Shown: positions 41,401 through 52,118 of the stretch, piece after piece
Layout: each line of letters opens with the position of its first letter
How positions within the stretch are numbered: the stretch's first letter is position 1
Origin: JAHFUA01 sp963733935
Lineage (GTDB): Bacteria; Acidobacteriota; Terriglobia; Terriglobales; Acidobacteriaceae
Direction of reading: 5' to 3'
NCBI GenBank assembly: GCA_963733935.1
Contig: CAVTEQ010000016.1
Coordinates: forward strand, 1-64,000
Length of the DNA: 64,000 bases
Notes under the pieces: model-generated
Told to the model about the DNA's origin: nothing
The model's database searches: none
Seen by the model: only the letters and a program-made list of their open reading frames with translations
Made by a program: the position numbers and the translations under genes

Positions 41401-44400
41401 CCGGCGGTCAGCAATCCGGCAGTTGGTAATGCCACGGTTGCCGTTCCTCCCGGAGAGACGGTGCAGATCACGCTGCGCATCAGCCCGGGCTCAGACCAGA
41501 ACGGTAACCCTCTGCCGCCGCTCACGCCCGATCAAGTGCAGCAACAGGTGCTGAATAACGTGACGCCGGTAGTCGTGTCGCATGCGGTGAACACGCAGAA
41601 CCTGGGCCAGACCAATCCCCAGCCGCCGATCAGCCTGACCATCACCACCAAGGCCCTGCCCAACGCGAATCTGAACGTGGCCTACAGCCAGCAGGTCGCA
41701 GCCATTGGAGGCGTGATCAATCCGCCGACCACGAATTACACCTGGTCGCTCTTCAGCGGCAATCTGCCGCCGGGTCTTTCGATCACCACCTCCGGAGCCA
41801 ACACCTCGCCCAAGGTCGGACTCATCAGCGGCACGCCTACGGCGGGAGGCACCTACAACTTTGTTGTGCAAGTAGCGGACGCCGCCACGCCCACGGCGCA
41901 CATCGCGCAGCAGGCGCTGAGCATCACGGTGATCGCTCCGCTGGCGCTGAACGTCATTCCCTCGACACCAGCCGCGACGGGGGCCAGCCGTTCGTCGAGA
42001 ATCTGGCTGCCTTCGCGAGCGGCGGTACGCCGCCATATACCTGGAGCACCAGCCCGGCGGCGGCGCTATCCGGTACCGGGTTGTCGTTGAACTCCTCTAC
42101 CGGCCAGATCACGGGAATTCCCACCGGCCACCGGCACCATAAGTTTCACGGCGATTGTGAAGGATTCGTCGCATTCCGCAGCAGACGGCGCAGCAGGTAT
42201 TGACGATCCAGATGGTGCCGGCATTGATGTCGATCACAGTTGCACCCGCAGCGAAACACAGCTTCAGCGGGGATACGGTTTGGGCGAACTATGACTGGCC
42301 GGGCATTGGCTCGGTGCTGTACCCAGGTGGTGCAGGCAAGCCTGTGGGGCCGGGTGGAGCGACATTCGATGCTCCCGCGGGCGGCCTTAGTGTCAATGTA
42401 ACCGCCACTAATATCACCGTAACCTTCACCGGCGCGTGGAACTTCAACACCACCTCACCTAAGACGGTCGACGGGATCGCCGTTACCGATCCCCTGGCGA
42501 CCATTACTGGCGCCTCATTGGCGTCGACCAATATCTCAGGCTACACCGGCTCTCCGGCTCAACTCTTCTTTGACAACCACGATGTCTATATCAGTTTTCC
42601 TTCCGCCGGCTTCTCGTCGCTCAATAACGGAGCCACGGTCTCAGTTAACGTGCAATTCGCTACCTCGCCAACTGCTGGGCCGTACGCGATTCCTGCAGGT
42701 TCGACGGAACAGTTCACGGCGACCGGCCATTACTCCGACAGCTCCACCCAGGACCTGACCAACTCGGTGACTGTGGGGCGATACTCCTGGCGCGGTGACG
42801 ATCAGCCCTACGGGCTTGGTCACCGGCGTAGCGCCAGGCACGAAATCCATCACCGCCACCTTAGGCGCCGTGCAAGGCTCCGCGACGCTCACAGTACCGG
42901 CGCTGCTGTCGATCGCGGTGACGCCCACATTTCCTTCTATTTCAGGGACAAACACCCAGCAGTTCACTGCTACCGGGACCTATTCGGACTCGACCACGCA
43001 GGATCTCACCAGTTCCGTGACCTGGGCTTCCTCGGCGCCGGCCGTCGCCACCATTGGCACCACCACCGGCTTGGCCGCTGGCGTAGCCCCAGGCACGACG
43101 ACGATCTCAGCAACCCTGGGCGCGGTGGCGGGGAACATCGTGCTGACTGTGAATCCGGCCGCGCCCGCTAACCCCACAATCACCCCGGCGGGACCGCTCA
43201 GCGGCCAATACAATTCGCCATTTAATCCCACGACCCTGTCGGCAACCGGCGGCACGACGCCGTATATTTGGTCCGTTTCCCCGGGTGGTGTTCTCCCGTC
43301 GGGCATGAACCTCGATGAGAATTCCGGCACTATCTCGGGAACACCCGGCCAGGCAGGCGTCTGGACCGTACCGGTCACGGTCACGGACGCGCATTTCTTG
43401 ACGGGAAGCGCCAATCTGTCGCTCACCATCGGGCTCCCAACCGGGTACGACTATGGAACCTCTACGACTATTGGCTGCTCCATGCCCTATCCAACCACGC
43501 CGATGTATTACCAGGGCGTCTCTGGAACCTGGAGTGTTGCCGCTTCCGGGGCACTGAGCGGGGAGCTGACATTCCTTCCGCCAGGCACGGTCACAGTTGC
43601 AGGTTTTGTCGACACTAACGGCTCGGCTGTTACCTGGCACAGCAACCAAGGAGGCCAAAACGACCAGTTCTTCGCGTCTTCCACCCCCTCTTCCATCACC
43701 ATCAACACCGTCGCCTACACCGTGGCCTCAGATCAATTCAGCAACGACACTGACTCTCGTGGAATCGGCGCCCGTGCAAAGCTTCGTTCCCTACTCTTAC
43801 ACTCTTCCAGCCGGCGGCAACGCATTGACGGGGTGCTTGAACGACAATAATAATGTGCCGATTTCCAGTGGCGTGCACCAACTTCAGTTCACGGTCACAC
43901 CAACTGTGGGATCGGCCAGCAACTTCAACATGCCGCTCACGGTGGTTGGGCAGGACACGCAGGACAATGGCACCTTCAACGTTAACTCCGGAGGTGTCAG
44001 TATCGCCAATCCGCCGCCGAGCGGCTACCAGCAAGGGGTGGTCACTCCGGGGCAGAGCTTCCCCTACAATGCGAGTTACGCGGCGGATAATGGCTCGACC
44101 CTTAGCGATAACTTCATGTTTGGCTTTAACGGCTTTGCTCCAGAGGCCTGCAACACCCCTGGTGGCTTCGGCGATGCGGCCCTTCTGACAGCGCCATCGC
44201 AACCTGGCCGATTCGACATTCTGTTCGACGCCACGACTGGGGCGTGCCCACCAACATTCCCGACGAGTCCGGCGCCGATCACGATCGCTTCGGTGGATGC
44301 AGTCGGCAGCAGCGTGTCCTGGGGCTCGGCCACGGTCTCAGGGGTTGTGCTCTCGTCGGGCAATTCGAACGCGATCCACGCGGTTGCCCGAGTAACGTGC

Positions 44401-44753
44401 TTGAGATCGAAGCCGGCGGCACCAGCCCGAATCCGGTGACCGTAGCATTTAACTACACGATCAACGACAGCGGTTGTCCAGGTTGCATCGATCAGATTCA
44501 GATCGGTTTGAACACGGAGGCGAGCCCACAGACCTGCGCATACAACGGCGGAGCCGTTCCCGCGATTCCGGTGACACGCCAGCGTCACGATCAACGTTCC
44601 CAACACGCCGGGCCGGTACTATATCGCGATGGATATCAGCGAGGATTACGGGTGTCCTGTATTCCTCGCCCGTACTGGTGGAACAGGCAGCCCACTGCTC
44701 CGCAATACATTGGCGTAGTCGACGTCTGGGGACCGCCTGCGCCGCACCCCTAG
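38422..44753 (+). CDS. Giant secreted protein: sialidase/BNR-like head, NPAV[GS] pentapeptide array, Ig-like domains
   Basis: About 2,100 residues after repair. A signal peptide (residues 1-23, ending CAWAQ) precedes a BNR/sialidase-like beta-propeller region (about 38500-40450) with repeated FKSFDGGATW and STNCGSTWSTP Asp-box-like motifs. A linker precedes a pentapeptide array of 18 units (40888-41165), more units near 41400, putative-Ig (He_PIG) domains (about 41640-41940 and 43160-43430), a lectin-like region and Big_2 domains (about 42670-43150). The C-terminus has paired cysteines. Frame breaks are near 39140, 39500, 40755, 41968, 42125, 42195, 42780, 43765, 44385, 44570 and 44680; most are insertions, two are deletions. 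Likely a surface protein that binds glycans; sialidase activity is not shown. Confidence 0.7.
40888..41165 (+). repeat. Tandem pentapeptide-coding array, consensus Asn-Pro-Ala-Val-(Gly/Ser)
   Basis: Eighteen 15-base units, with variants NAEVY, NQAVS and NLSVT, and one three-residue interruption (AAL). Third-position changes between units show that the peptide, rather than the DNA, has been conserved. Three further units occur near 41398-41445. Confidence 0.9.
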
Positions 44754-44790
44754 GCTGCTGATTGGTCAACGGATGGACGGTCGGTAAAAA

Positions 44791-47683
44791 CTAATGTGAA
44801 TTCACCCGGCGCCGGGCATCGCTCAGCAGCGGTCCGACGCCTTTTTCCTGGTAGCTGATGAAACGTCTTGTAGGACTCGGCGGCGGCCGGGCTGTTCAGG
44901 CCTTCCTGCGCGCGTCCGAGATAGTAGTAGAGCGGCGGAATCGTGCGGAAGGTGGGCACGTCGTCGAGGAAGACGGCGCTGGCCTCGCCTTTGCGGCGCA
45001 GGCAAAGCTCGAACTCCGAGTCGGCTTCGGTGAACATGCCGGCGTCGAGATAGGCGCGGCCGAGATCGTAGTGGCCCGGCCAAGTGTCATAGATCTTCTG
45101 CGCGGCCTGAAGCAGTTGGATGGCCTGGCGCGCGTCCTTGCGCTTGAGAGCGGTCTCCGCTTCGAGCAGCTTGCCGTAGACCTGCGGCTCCGGCTCGATG
45201 CGCGCCGAAAGCTGGCTGGCAAGTTGGGCGGCCTTGGCGGCTTGCCCTGCTTCCAGGTAGACCTGCCCGGCTGAATAGAGAACGCTCTCGCCCTTGCTGA
45301 GGGCAACGGCTTTGTCGGCCGCTGCCTGGGCGGGCGCGGCGTGGCCAGCAAGCAGGTGGGCTTGCGCCAGGACGATGTCCTTGACGGCAGCGCTGTCGTT
45401 ATCTTTGCCGGCAAGATCCGCGGCCACGGCTTTCTCCAGCAGGGGAACGGCATCATCGGCGCGCCCGCGGAACAGCGCGATGTCGGCCAGCCCAACCGAC
45501 GCTACAGACGCTCCCTGCGCGTTCACGGCTTCCAGCTTGTGGTAGGTCTCTTCCGCCTGCGCCGCTTGGCCTGCGCCCATCTGCGCCATGGCAAGCGCGT
45601 TGTACGCCTGCAGGAACGACGGGTTCTGCTCGAGCACCGTCCGGGCTTCTTTTTCGCCGGCCGCAAAATCACCGGCATAGACCGCGTACAGGGCGAGGTT
45701 GTAGCGCTGCAGCAGGTTCTTGGGCGAGACCTCTACCGAGTGCCGGCCTTCCTGCACCGCTTTCTGCATGTCGCGTGAATAAAAATAAGCCAGCGCAAGG
45801 TTGCCATAGGCGGCGGTATCGGCGGGATACTGCTTGACCAGGGCGCTGAATTCTTCAATCGCCTTCTGCGGCTCGCGCACCGTCACGTAGTAGCCGCCGC
45901 GGGTACGGTACTTCTCGCGCTCGCTCATCCGCCCCACTAGGGCCATGGCCTGCTTGTAATATTTCTCGGCGTCGCTGCGCCGGCCGGTGTTGATGCTGAT
46001 GGCCGCCAGCCCGGCATAGGCCCGGCCCATGTTGGGGTCGAGATCGATCGCCTTCTGATAGTGCTGCCCAGCATCGGCCCAGTTTCCGGCCCATTGCAGC
46101 TCCTGCGCCAGCGCGTATTCGTGCGCCGCTTCGAGAGAGCTGGAGGTGAAGGTCTCCGCCTGGCCCTTCTGCACGGATTCCGGCGTCTTGTCGCCGAGCG
46201 AGTTGCGAACTTCAGCCGCCAGTCCGCCCACGGCTTTCAGGACCGCGTCCTTGCTCGCTACTTCGGTCTGCTGCGAGGAAATGACCTTCCCGGTGACCGC
46301 ATCTTCCGCCCTGGACTGCAGCTTGTAGCCGCCGCCCTGGGCCGCGATGGAGCCGGTGACGATGACGTTGATGCCTTCGCGCACGGCGATCAGCCGCGCC
46401 GAAGGTTCGTCCAGGGTGGTCGTGCCCGGCTTCAACTGCGCCGCAATTTTGTGCGCCTGCCCGCGGCTGTAGGAGCTGATGAACGAAGCGCCTTCGAGCG
46501 CCAGACCGTACGTCGGTTCGAGCGTGCCGTCGAAGACGGCGTCGGTGGTCTTGTTTTCGAAATCGGCAACCAGCACCGAGACCGGCGCGTGCGTTCCCGA
46601 GACGGTGGTGCTCCGTCCGCGAGTGAAAAACCATCCCAGAGCCGCCGCAATGATGAGCACTAGGACGGCTGCTGCCCCGATCAACAGCGTGGGCTTCGGC
46701 TTCGCCGGCACCGCCGTGATGGCCGAGCCGCTGGTGGCGCGTCCCTGGAACGCGGCCAGGTCGTCGAGAATTTGTTGCGCATTCTGGTAACGCTCGGCAG
46801 GATCGCGCTCCAGGCATTTGCCCACAATCGCGCTTAGCTGCTTTGGCACGCTGCCTTCAACGTCGGAAACCGGCACCGCCCGCTCCTGCGTGCGCTTCAG
46901 CAGGCTGGCCAGCGCGCTATCCGCCTTGAACGGCGTGTTGCCGGAGAGCAGTTCATAGAAGATCAGGCCGACGGTGTAGAGATCGGAGCGGGCATCGACC
47001 TGCTGCGCCTGCGCCTGCTCGGGCGACATGTACTCCATGGTCCCGACCATCATGCCGGTCTGGGTCATGCCGTCGCCGCCCAGGGTGCGCGCCAGGCCGA
47101 AATCCATCACCACGATGCGCCCCTGCGGATCGCGCATGATGTTGCCCGGCTTCAGATCGCGGTGGATCACGCCTTCCGCGTGCGCCGCCTGCAGCCCGCC
47201 GAGGATCTGCTCGGTGATGGCCACAGCATCCGCCACCGGGAGCTTTCCCTGCGTCCGCAGCAGCGAGCGCAGGTCGCTGCCCTCGACGTACTCCATGGTG
47301 ATGAACTTGAGGCCGTCGGCTTCGCCGAGGTCGTAGATGCGGACCACGTTGCGGTGCGTGACCTGACGTGCCAGCACCAGCTCCTGCGTGAAACGCTGCA
47401 GGATGGCGGGATTGCCGGCCAAGTCGGGGCGAATGAGCTTGAGAGCGATCAGCCGGTCAACAGCGGTGTCACGGGCTTTGTACACCGCGCCCATGCCGCC
47501 TTCGCCTAACTGGTCGAGAATCTCGTAGCGGCCGCCCAGCGTAGAGCCGGGTTGGAGAGCGGCGCCGGGTGCAGCGAACGCTCCACTGAGAGTCTTATCC
47601 CCGCCAAAACCAGAGCTTGTCTTTTGGCCGCCAAAACCTGAACTCGTGACTGCGCTCTGCGCTTTGGCCTTCTCGTTGCCCAT
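44791..47683 (-). CDS. Transmembrane Ser/Thr protein kinase with C-terminal TPR domain
   Basis: About 964 residues. A Hanks-type kinase domain (about residues 50-310) carries GEGGMGAVYKA, the ATP lysine in ALKLI, HRDLKPGN, DFG and SPEQ, so it should be active. One membrane helix (ALVLIGAAA-type, about 345-368) leads to an extracytoplasmic part: a TolB-N-like domain (about 380-500) and about twelve TPR repeats. The reading frame as printed runs to 44750, but one extra T near 44858 puts a family-like ending in frame and a stop at 44791. ATG 47683 is the better start. It is convergent with the giant gene. Likely senses envelope or nutritional signals. Confidence 0.9.
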
Positions 47684-47785
47684 GGTTACCCGCACACCAG
47701 GTCCGGACGGACCATCTTGCCGATTGGAGTATTCCGAGTATACAGGGTGGAGGAAGTCAGCGTGTACCCCACGAGTGTGGACGCT

Positions 47786-47824
47786 GGTAAGGCAGGACGA
47801 AGTCCGCCCATGCCTTGCTAACCC
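47786..47824 (-). terminator. Hairpin downstream of the Ig-like lipoprotein gene
   Basis: GGTTAGCAAGGCA and TGCCTTACC enclose an inner GGAC-TTC-GTCC hairpin on the minus strand. There is no T-run, so its function as a terminator is tentative. Confidence 0.35.
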
Positions 47825-47852
47825 GACAAGTTCCCGACTGGCCCTCTAGAAC

Positions 47853-48497
47853 TTACTGCGTTACCGTCAGTGTGATCGTGTTGGAGGTGACCCCGCACGC
47901 AGTGGCTGTAATGTTTGTAGATCCTAGGCCCACAAGCTGGGCTATTTGGCCATTCGTGCCCGACTGGTTGCTGATGGTCGCCACGGAGGCATTGGATGAC
48001 TGCCAAACCACCTGCGTGGTGATGCTCCCCTGTCCGCTTGTGCCCGTTGCCAGATACTGAAGACTCGAGGGCGTCGCTGTCACCGAAGCGGTCGTAGGCC
48101 CGGTGATGCTGATCGTTGTCGCGCTCACGCTACAAACCGAGATGCTGGACGTACCCGGGGTAACCGATCCCGATGAAGCCGAGATGGTCGCACTTCCCGG
48201 CGCAACTCCGCTCACCAGACCTCCAGTATTAACGGTAGCTACGGCTGTATTCGACGATGTCCAAGTGACGGAAGTTTGGCCCGTGCTGCCGTCGTTGAAC
48301 GTGCCAGTAGCCGTCAACTGTTGCGTGCACGAGATGCCAGCCACGGGCGCCGAACATGGGGAGATCGTGGCCACCGAAGGCGTAACGCTGATGGCCGTCA
48401 GAGTGGGATCAATAAAGAATCCGCTGCAACCTGCCAGCAGCAACCCAAACATGGCAAGAGCTACCCACACCAGACTCGACCGCCTGCGATTAGACAT
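47853..48497 (-). CDS. Lipoprotein with bacterial Ig-like (Big_2) domains
   Basis: 214 residues. The signal peptide ends in the lipobox LLAGC, so Cys23 is lipid-modified. Two Big_2-type Ig domains follow: ISVTPSVATISP...TSVTWTSSNTAVATVN...VAPGSATISA (about 35-115) and a second one to the end (VVWQSSNASVATIS...GSTNITATACG). Such domains are common in adhesins and in surface proteins of this window. It is a free-standing small gene, divergent from the M28 peptidase. Its role is unknown, perhaps surface attachment. Confidence 0.8.
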   Translation of the reverse strand: MSNRRRSSLVWVALAMFGLLLAGCSGFFIDPTLTAISVTPSVATISPCSAPVAGISCTQQLTATGTFNDGSTGQTSVTWTSSNTAVATVNTGGLVSGVAPGSATISASSGSVTPGTSSISVCSVSATTISITGPTTASVTATPSSLQYLATGTSGQGSITTQVVWQSSNASVATISNQSGTNGQIAQLVGLGSTNITATACGVTSNTITLTVTQ

Positions 48498-48607
48498 CCC
48501 AGCCTCCGAGAAAGAATCCTAGCAAACCCGCATCCGACGGGACGGCGCTTGGAAAAGTATACTGCTTTCAGGGGCGCACGGGCGCGCTTCTGGCGCGATT
48601 CCTCACC

Positions 48608-50038
48608 ATGAAACCCGCTTCCCGCCTGAGAGTTGCCATCGCCGCCTGCGTGGCCGTGGCGCTGGTTTTGCCGGCGTGGCCGCAGAGCGCCGCGCGCTTA
48701 CCGGACGTCGCGGCGTCCATCCGGGCGCATATGGACTATCTCGCCGGCGACGCCCTCGCCGGACGTGGCAGCGGCACTGCGCAGGAGCGCCAGGCCGCCG
48801 AATACGTTGCCGCGGAACTGCGCCGCTATGGCGTCGCTGCAGACGGGGACAATGGCGGATACCTGCAACATGTCGCGCTCGAATACCGCTCGCTGGCATC
48901 GGCGCCGGTGCTCAGCTTCGAGAGCCAAGGCCAAATCGTGCACTGGACGAACGGCCACGAGATCGCCGTAGCACGTTTGGGCGAGCCTGCGATTGCCGGC
49001 CCGCTGCAGAAGCTGAATCCCAATGATTCCAAAGACGCGAAAGCCGAGGTCAAGCCGGGCGCGGTTGTTCTATTTACTTCTCCGGCCGACGCCAGCGCCT
49101 GGCGACAAGCCTATGAGCTTTCGCAGCGCGGCGCGGCGCTGGTCCTGGTTCCGGAAAGCCCTTCCCTCGAAAGCACCTGGGATGACGCTGCACGCCATTC
49201 CCCGCGCCTGCCCCCGCGCATCAAGGAATTGCCCAAGGAAGCGGGCATCGCGGAAATGAGCATGGTCGTGGTCCGCACCAAGGAGGTCGGAAAATTGGCG
49301 GCGCTGCCCGAGGGAACGACGATCTCGCTCGAAGCCAAGCTCAAGCCGGTGGAAGCCGGAGAAACCTGGAACACGGTGGGCGTGATTGCCGGTAGCGATC
49401 CCAGCCTGCGCGACCAGGCGGTGCTCTTCTCCGCTCACCTTGATCATTTGGGAACGAAGATGACCAAGCACGGCAAGGTGATCTACCATGGCGCCGATGA
49501 CGATGCTTCCGGCGTCTCGGCGGTGCTGGAGCTGGCGCGGGCCATCGCCGCCGGACCGCGTCCGCATCGCACCGTGCTGTTCGCCTTCTTTGGCAGCGAG
49601 GAGCGCGGCGGGCTCGGCTCAACTTATTTCCGCGAGTTTCCCCCGGTGCCGCTCGCGCACATCGTGGCGGCGCTGGAGTTCGAGATGCTTGGCCGGCCCG
49701 ACAGCGCGATACCCAAGCACAAGCTCTGGCTCTCCGGATACGAACGCTCCGACCTGGGAAGCGAGCTGGCAGCGCATGGCGCGCCCCTGGTTGCCGATCC
49801 CCACAGCGGCGAGCACTTTTTCGAGCGCTCCGATAACTATCCGCTGGCGCTAAAGGGAGTGGTGGCGCACACGGTGTCGAGCTTCGGACTGCATCGCGAC
49901 TACCATCAGCCCGGCGATACGCTTGCACACATCGATTTTCCCCACCTCACGGAAGCCATCGAGGAGATGATCGCCCCCGCCGAATGGCTGGCGAATTCAG
50001 ACTTCAAACCGCACTGGCTGAATGGCGAAAAGCCGTAG
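48608..50038 (+). CDS. Secreted M28 family zinc aminopeptidase
   Basis: 476 residues. A signal peptide (residues 1-26) is followed by a helical lead-in, a PA-like insert (about 110-220) and the M28 catalytic fold. Zinc ligands can be read as the histidine in SAHLDHLG, the bridging aspartate in HGADDDASG, the catalytic base and ligand in FFGSEERGG, the acidic residue in EFEMLG, and the final histidine in HRDYHQPGDT. Predicted to remove N-terminal amino acids from peptides in the periplasm or outside. Frame intact. Confidence 0.88.
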   Translation: MKPASRLRVAIAACVAVALVLPAWPQSAARLPDVAASIRAHMDYLAGDALAGRGSGTAQERQAAEYVAAELRRYGVAADGDNGGYLQHVALEYRSLASAPVLSFESQGQIVHWTNGHEIAVARLGEPAIAGPLQKLNPNDSKDAKAEVKPGAVVLFTSPADASAWRQAYELSQRGAALVLVPESPSLESTWDDAARHSPRLPPRIKELPKEAGIAEMSMVVVRTKEVGKLAALPEGTTISLEAKLKPVEAGETWNTVGVIAGSDPSLRDQAVLFSAHLDHLGTKMTKHGKVIYHGADDDASGVSAVLELARAIAAGPRPHRTVLFAFFGSEERGGLGSTYFREFPPVPLAHIVAALEFEMLGRPDSAIPKHKLWLSGYERSDLGSELAAHGAPLVADPHSGEHFFERSDNYPLALKGVVAHTVSSFGLHRDYHQPGDTLAHIDFPHLTEAIEEMIAPAEWLANSDFKPHWLNGEKP

Positions 50039-50113
50039 GTCGCCACGGAGGCACGGAGACACGGAGGAGATTCATTTCAAGAACCTCTGTGACTCTGTGT
50101 CTCGGTGGCTAAT
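50038..50113. repeat. Family A hairpin repeat, copy 4
   Basis: GCCACGGAGGCACGGAGACACGGAG on the left pairs with CTCTGTGACTCTGTGTCTCGGTGGC on the right. The 54283-54372 copy shares the central ATTCATTTCAAGAA-type loop almost exactly. Confidence 0.85.
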
Positions 50114-50549
50114 CGGTTGGTTTCTTGCCTGCGTTGGCGATCTTCTCGTCGATGGGTTTGCGGTAGCGATAGCCTTCGTCGGTGCCGTGCCAGTGGGCGA
50201 TGGACTTCTCGCCCAGCTTCCAGCACAGCAGGATGGTGCGGCCCTCGACGTCGCAAGGAAAATCCAGCAGGCCGATGTCGAGGTCTTTCACCAGGACGCC
50301 AGTGGCCTCGATCTCCGCCAGCGCGTCTTTCACCTTCTGCACCTGGCGCTCGCGCTCGCGCTTGCGCGCCGCCAGTTGCGCGACGTGGAGCAAGGTCCCG
50401 CCGTTGAGGAACACGCGGCTGGAAACTGCTTTGAACTCCTGCTCGATGCGGTCGGCGTATTTCTTGCCCTCAATGGCAGTCTTGAGCAGCGACTCCAGCA
50501 CCGGCACCAGCGTTTGTGCTTCGTCGAGTGTGAAGGTTCGGTCAGCCAT
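50109..50549 (-). CDS. DUF2203 family protein
   Basis: 146 residues from ATG 50549 (an alternative start is 50570). A coiled, charged helical first half (TFTLDEAQTLVPVLESLL, RKRERERQVQKVKDALAEIEATG) leads to the conserved DUF2203 C-terminal motif: VKDLDIGLLDFPCDVEGR, CWKLGEKSIAHWHGTDEGYRYRKPI. The His-Trp-His and conserved acidic residues suggest a metal or haem site, but no function is established. Soluble. It lies between two family A hairpin repeats. Confidence 0.85.
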   Translation of the reverse strand: MADRTFTLDEAQTLVPVLESLLKTAIEGKKYADRIEQEFKAVSSRVFLNGGTLLHVAQLAARKRERERQVQKVKDALAEIEATGVLVKDLDIGLLDFPCDVEGRTILLCWKLGEKSIAHWHGTDEGYRYRKPIDEKIANAGKKPTD

Positions 50550-50566
50550 GGTGACTTTCGCGTCAG

Positions 50567-50638
50567 CCACAGAGACACGGAGGCACAGAGATTTTTACTT
50601 AATTTGTTCTCGGTGTCTCTGTGTCTCGGTGGCTTTCT
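50567..50638. repeat. Family A hairpin repeat, copy 5, between DUF2203 and nadA
   Basis: Arms AGCCACAGAGACACGGAGG and its complement CTCTGTGTCTCGGTGGCT enclose an AT-rich loop. Confidence 0.85.
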
Positions 50639-50639
50639 C

Positions 50640-51752
50640 TTACTGGATCTCCAGCATCCGGTCCAGCGCCGCCCTCGCCCAGTATTTTACTTCTTCCGGC
50701 ACCACGATGCGGTTGACCACGTTGCCATCCACCAGGTTTTCCAGCGCCCAGCACAAGTGCTGCGGCGAGATGCGGAACATGGTGGTGCACAGGCAGCCGG
50801 AATCATCGAGGGTGACGACGAACTTGTCAGGATTCTCTTTGCCCAGGCGGTTGACCAGGTGGATTTCCGTGCCGATGGCGAACTTCGCTCCCGCCGGCGC
50901 TTCCGCCACCAGCTTGATGAGCTTTTCGGTCGAGCCCAGCGCGTCCGCCTTCTGGCAGACTTCCCAGCGGCACTCGGGGTGCACGATCACGCGGATGCCA
51001 GGATAGCGCGCTCGCACATGATCCACGTGCTCAGGCAGGAATCGCTGATGCACCGAGCAGTGTCCCTTCCACAGGATCACGCGCGCGCTGCGCAGCCGCT
51101 CCCGCGTGAGACCGCCCATCGGCAGATACGGATCCCACGTGACCATCTCATCGAGCGGAATACCCATGGCGTAGCCGGTGTTGCGCCCCAGGTGCTGGTC
51201 GGGCAGGAAGAAAACCTTCGGCGTCTTGGCGAATCCCCAGCGGAAGGCGCCCGCGGCATTCGACGACGTGCACACCACGCCGCCGCGCTCGCCGCAGAAG
51301 GCTTTGATCGCCGCGGTTGAATTCATGTAGGTGATGGGCGTGATCCGGTCGCCGGAATCCGACGTCATGCCCGCGTCGGCCAGTTGCTCCCAGCAGTCTT
51401 CCACTTGTCCGATCTCCGCCATGTCGGCCATGGAGCAGCCGGCGGCCAGGTCGGGCAGCACTACCTGCTGCGAGGCGCGCGCCAGAATGTCGGCGCTCTC
51501 CGCCATGAAGTGCACGCCGCAGAAGACGATGTAGCGCCCGGCGGCGTGCGCCGCCTGCTGCGAGAGCTTGTAGGAATCACCGCGGATGTCGGCGAACTTG
51601 ATGACTTCATCGCGCTGATAGTGGTGTCCGAGGATGACGCAATCGCGCCCCAGTGCGCGCTTGGCGGCGGCGATGCGGTCCTCCATCGTGGTGTCGGGAA
51701 GGACAAGATAGTTGTCTAAACGGCAGGCTGTTGCCGCTGATGCTACTGACAT
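50640..51752 (-). CDS. nadA: Quinolinate synthase
   Basis: 370 residues from ATG 51752. It condenses iminoaspartate with dihydroxyacetone phosphate to quinolinate in NAD synthesis. Family motifs are ILGHHYQRDEV, GVHFMAESADIL, PDLAAGCSMADM with the first cluster cysteine, YMNSTAAIKAF, CTSSNA, HPEC and DDSGCLCTTMFRISP with the last cysteine, so the [4Fe-4S] ligands are in place. The open frame continues upstream to 51944 but that stretch has no family similarity. nadB and nadC are not adjacent. Confidence 0.95.
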   Translation of the reverse strand: MSVASAATACRLDNYLVLPDTTMEDRIAAAKRALGRDCVILGHHYQRDEVIKFADIRGDSYKLSQQAAHAAGRYIVFCGVHFMAESADILARASQQVVLPDLAAGCSMADMAEIGQVEDCWEQLADAGMTSDSGDRITPITYMNSTAAIKAFCGERGGVVCTSSNAAGAFRWGFAKTPKVFFLPDQHLGRNTGYAMGIPLDEMVTWDPYLPMGGLTRERLRSARVILWKGHCSVHQRFLPEHVDHVRARYPGIRVIVHPECRWEVCQKADALGSTEKLIKLVAEAPAGAKFAIGTEIHLVNRLGKENPDKFVVTLDDSGCLCTTMFRISPQHLCWALENLVDGNVVNRIVVPEEVKYWARAALDRMLEIQ

Positions 51753-52118
51753 TTCTTTTACCGCCTTCAGTCCCGGCATCCGCTGTGGCGGCCCGGAACG
51801 GGGATGTTGAAAGCATCCTGCGGCTCCAGTAGATCCACTGCCGTTATGGGCGGCCCGACCTACGGGGTTGTTGAAGCCACAGTTTGGCTTGGCCGGCTGG
51901 GACCAGATTCGCCCCTGCTGCTTATGCCATCTGATTATTGTCACATCGCGCTGGATTCAAAGCAAGTCGCCATGCTCGCGCTCAGTCGCATGCACTCCCT
52001 CGCGCTCCCTAATCGACGGTTTCATCGTTCCCAGGACTAGAAGTCCTGGGCTACTACGAGCGTCGCTACGCGATTTGGGGCTGCCCGGCAATGAAGTATC
52101 GATTGGGGAGAATCCATG
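51753..52118. other. Intergenic region with a family E element
   Basis: About 365 bases between nadA and the small membrane-protein gene. The right part (51975-52074) is the left arm of the large inverted repeat; the left part holds the nadA promoter, which I cannot pinpoint. Confidence 0.5.
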
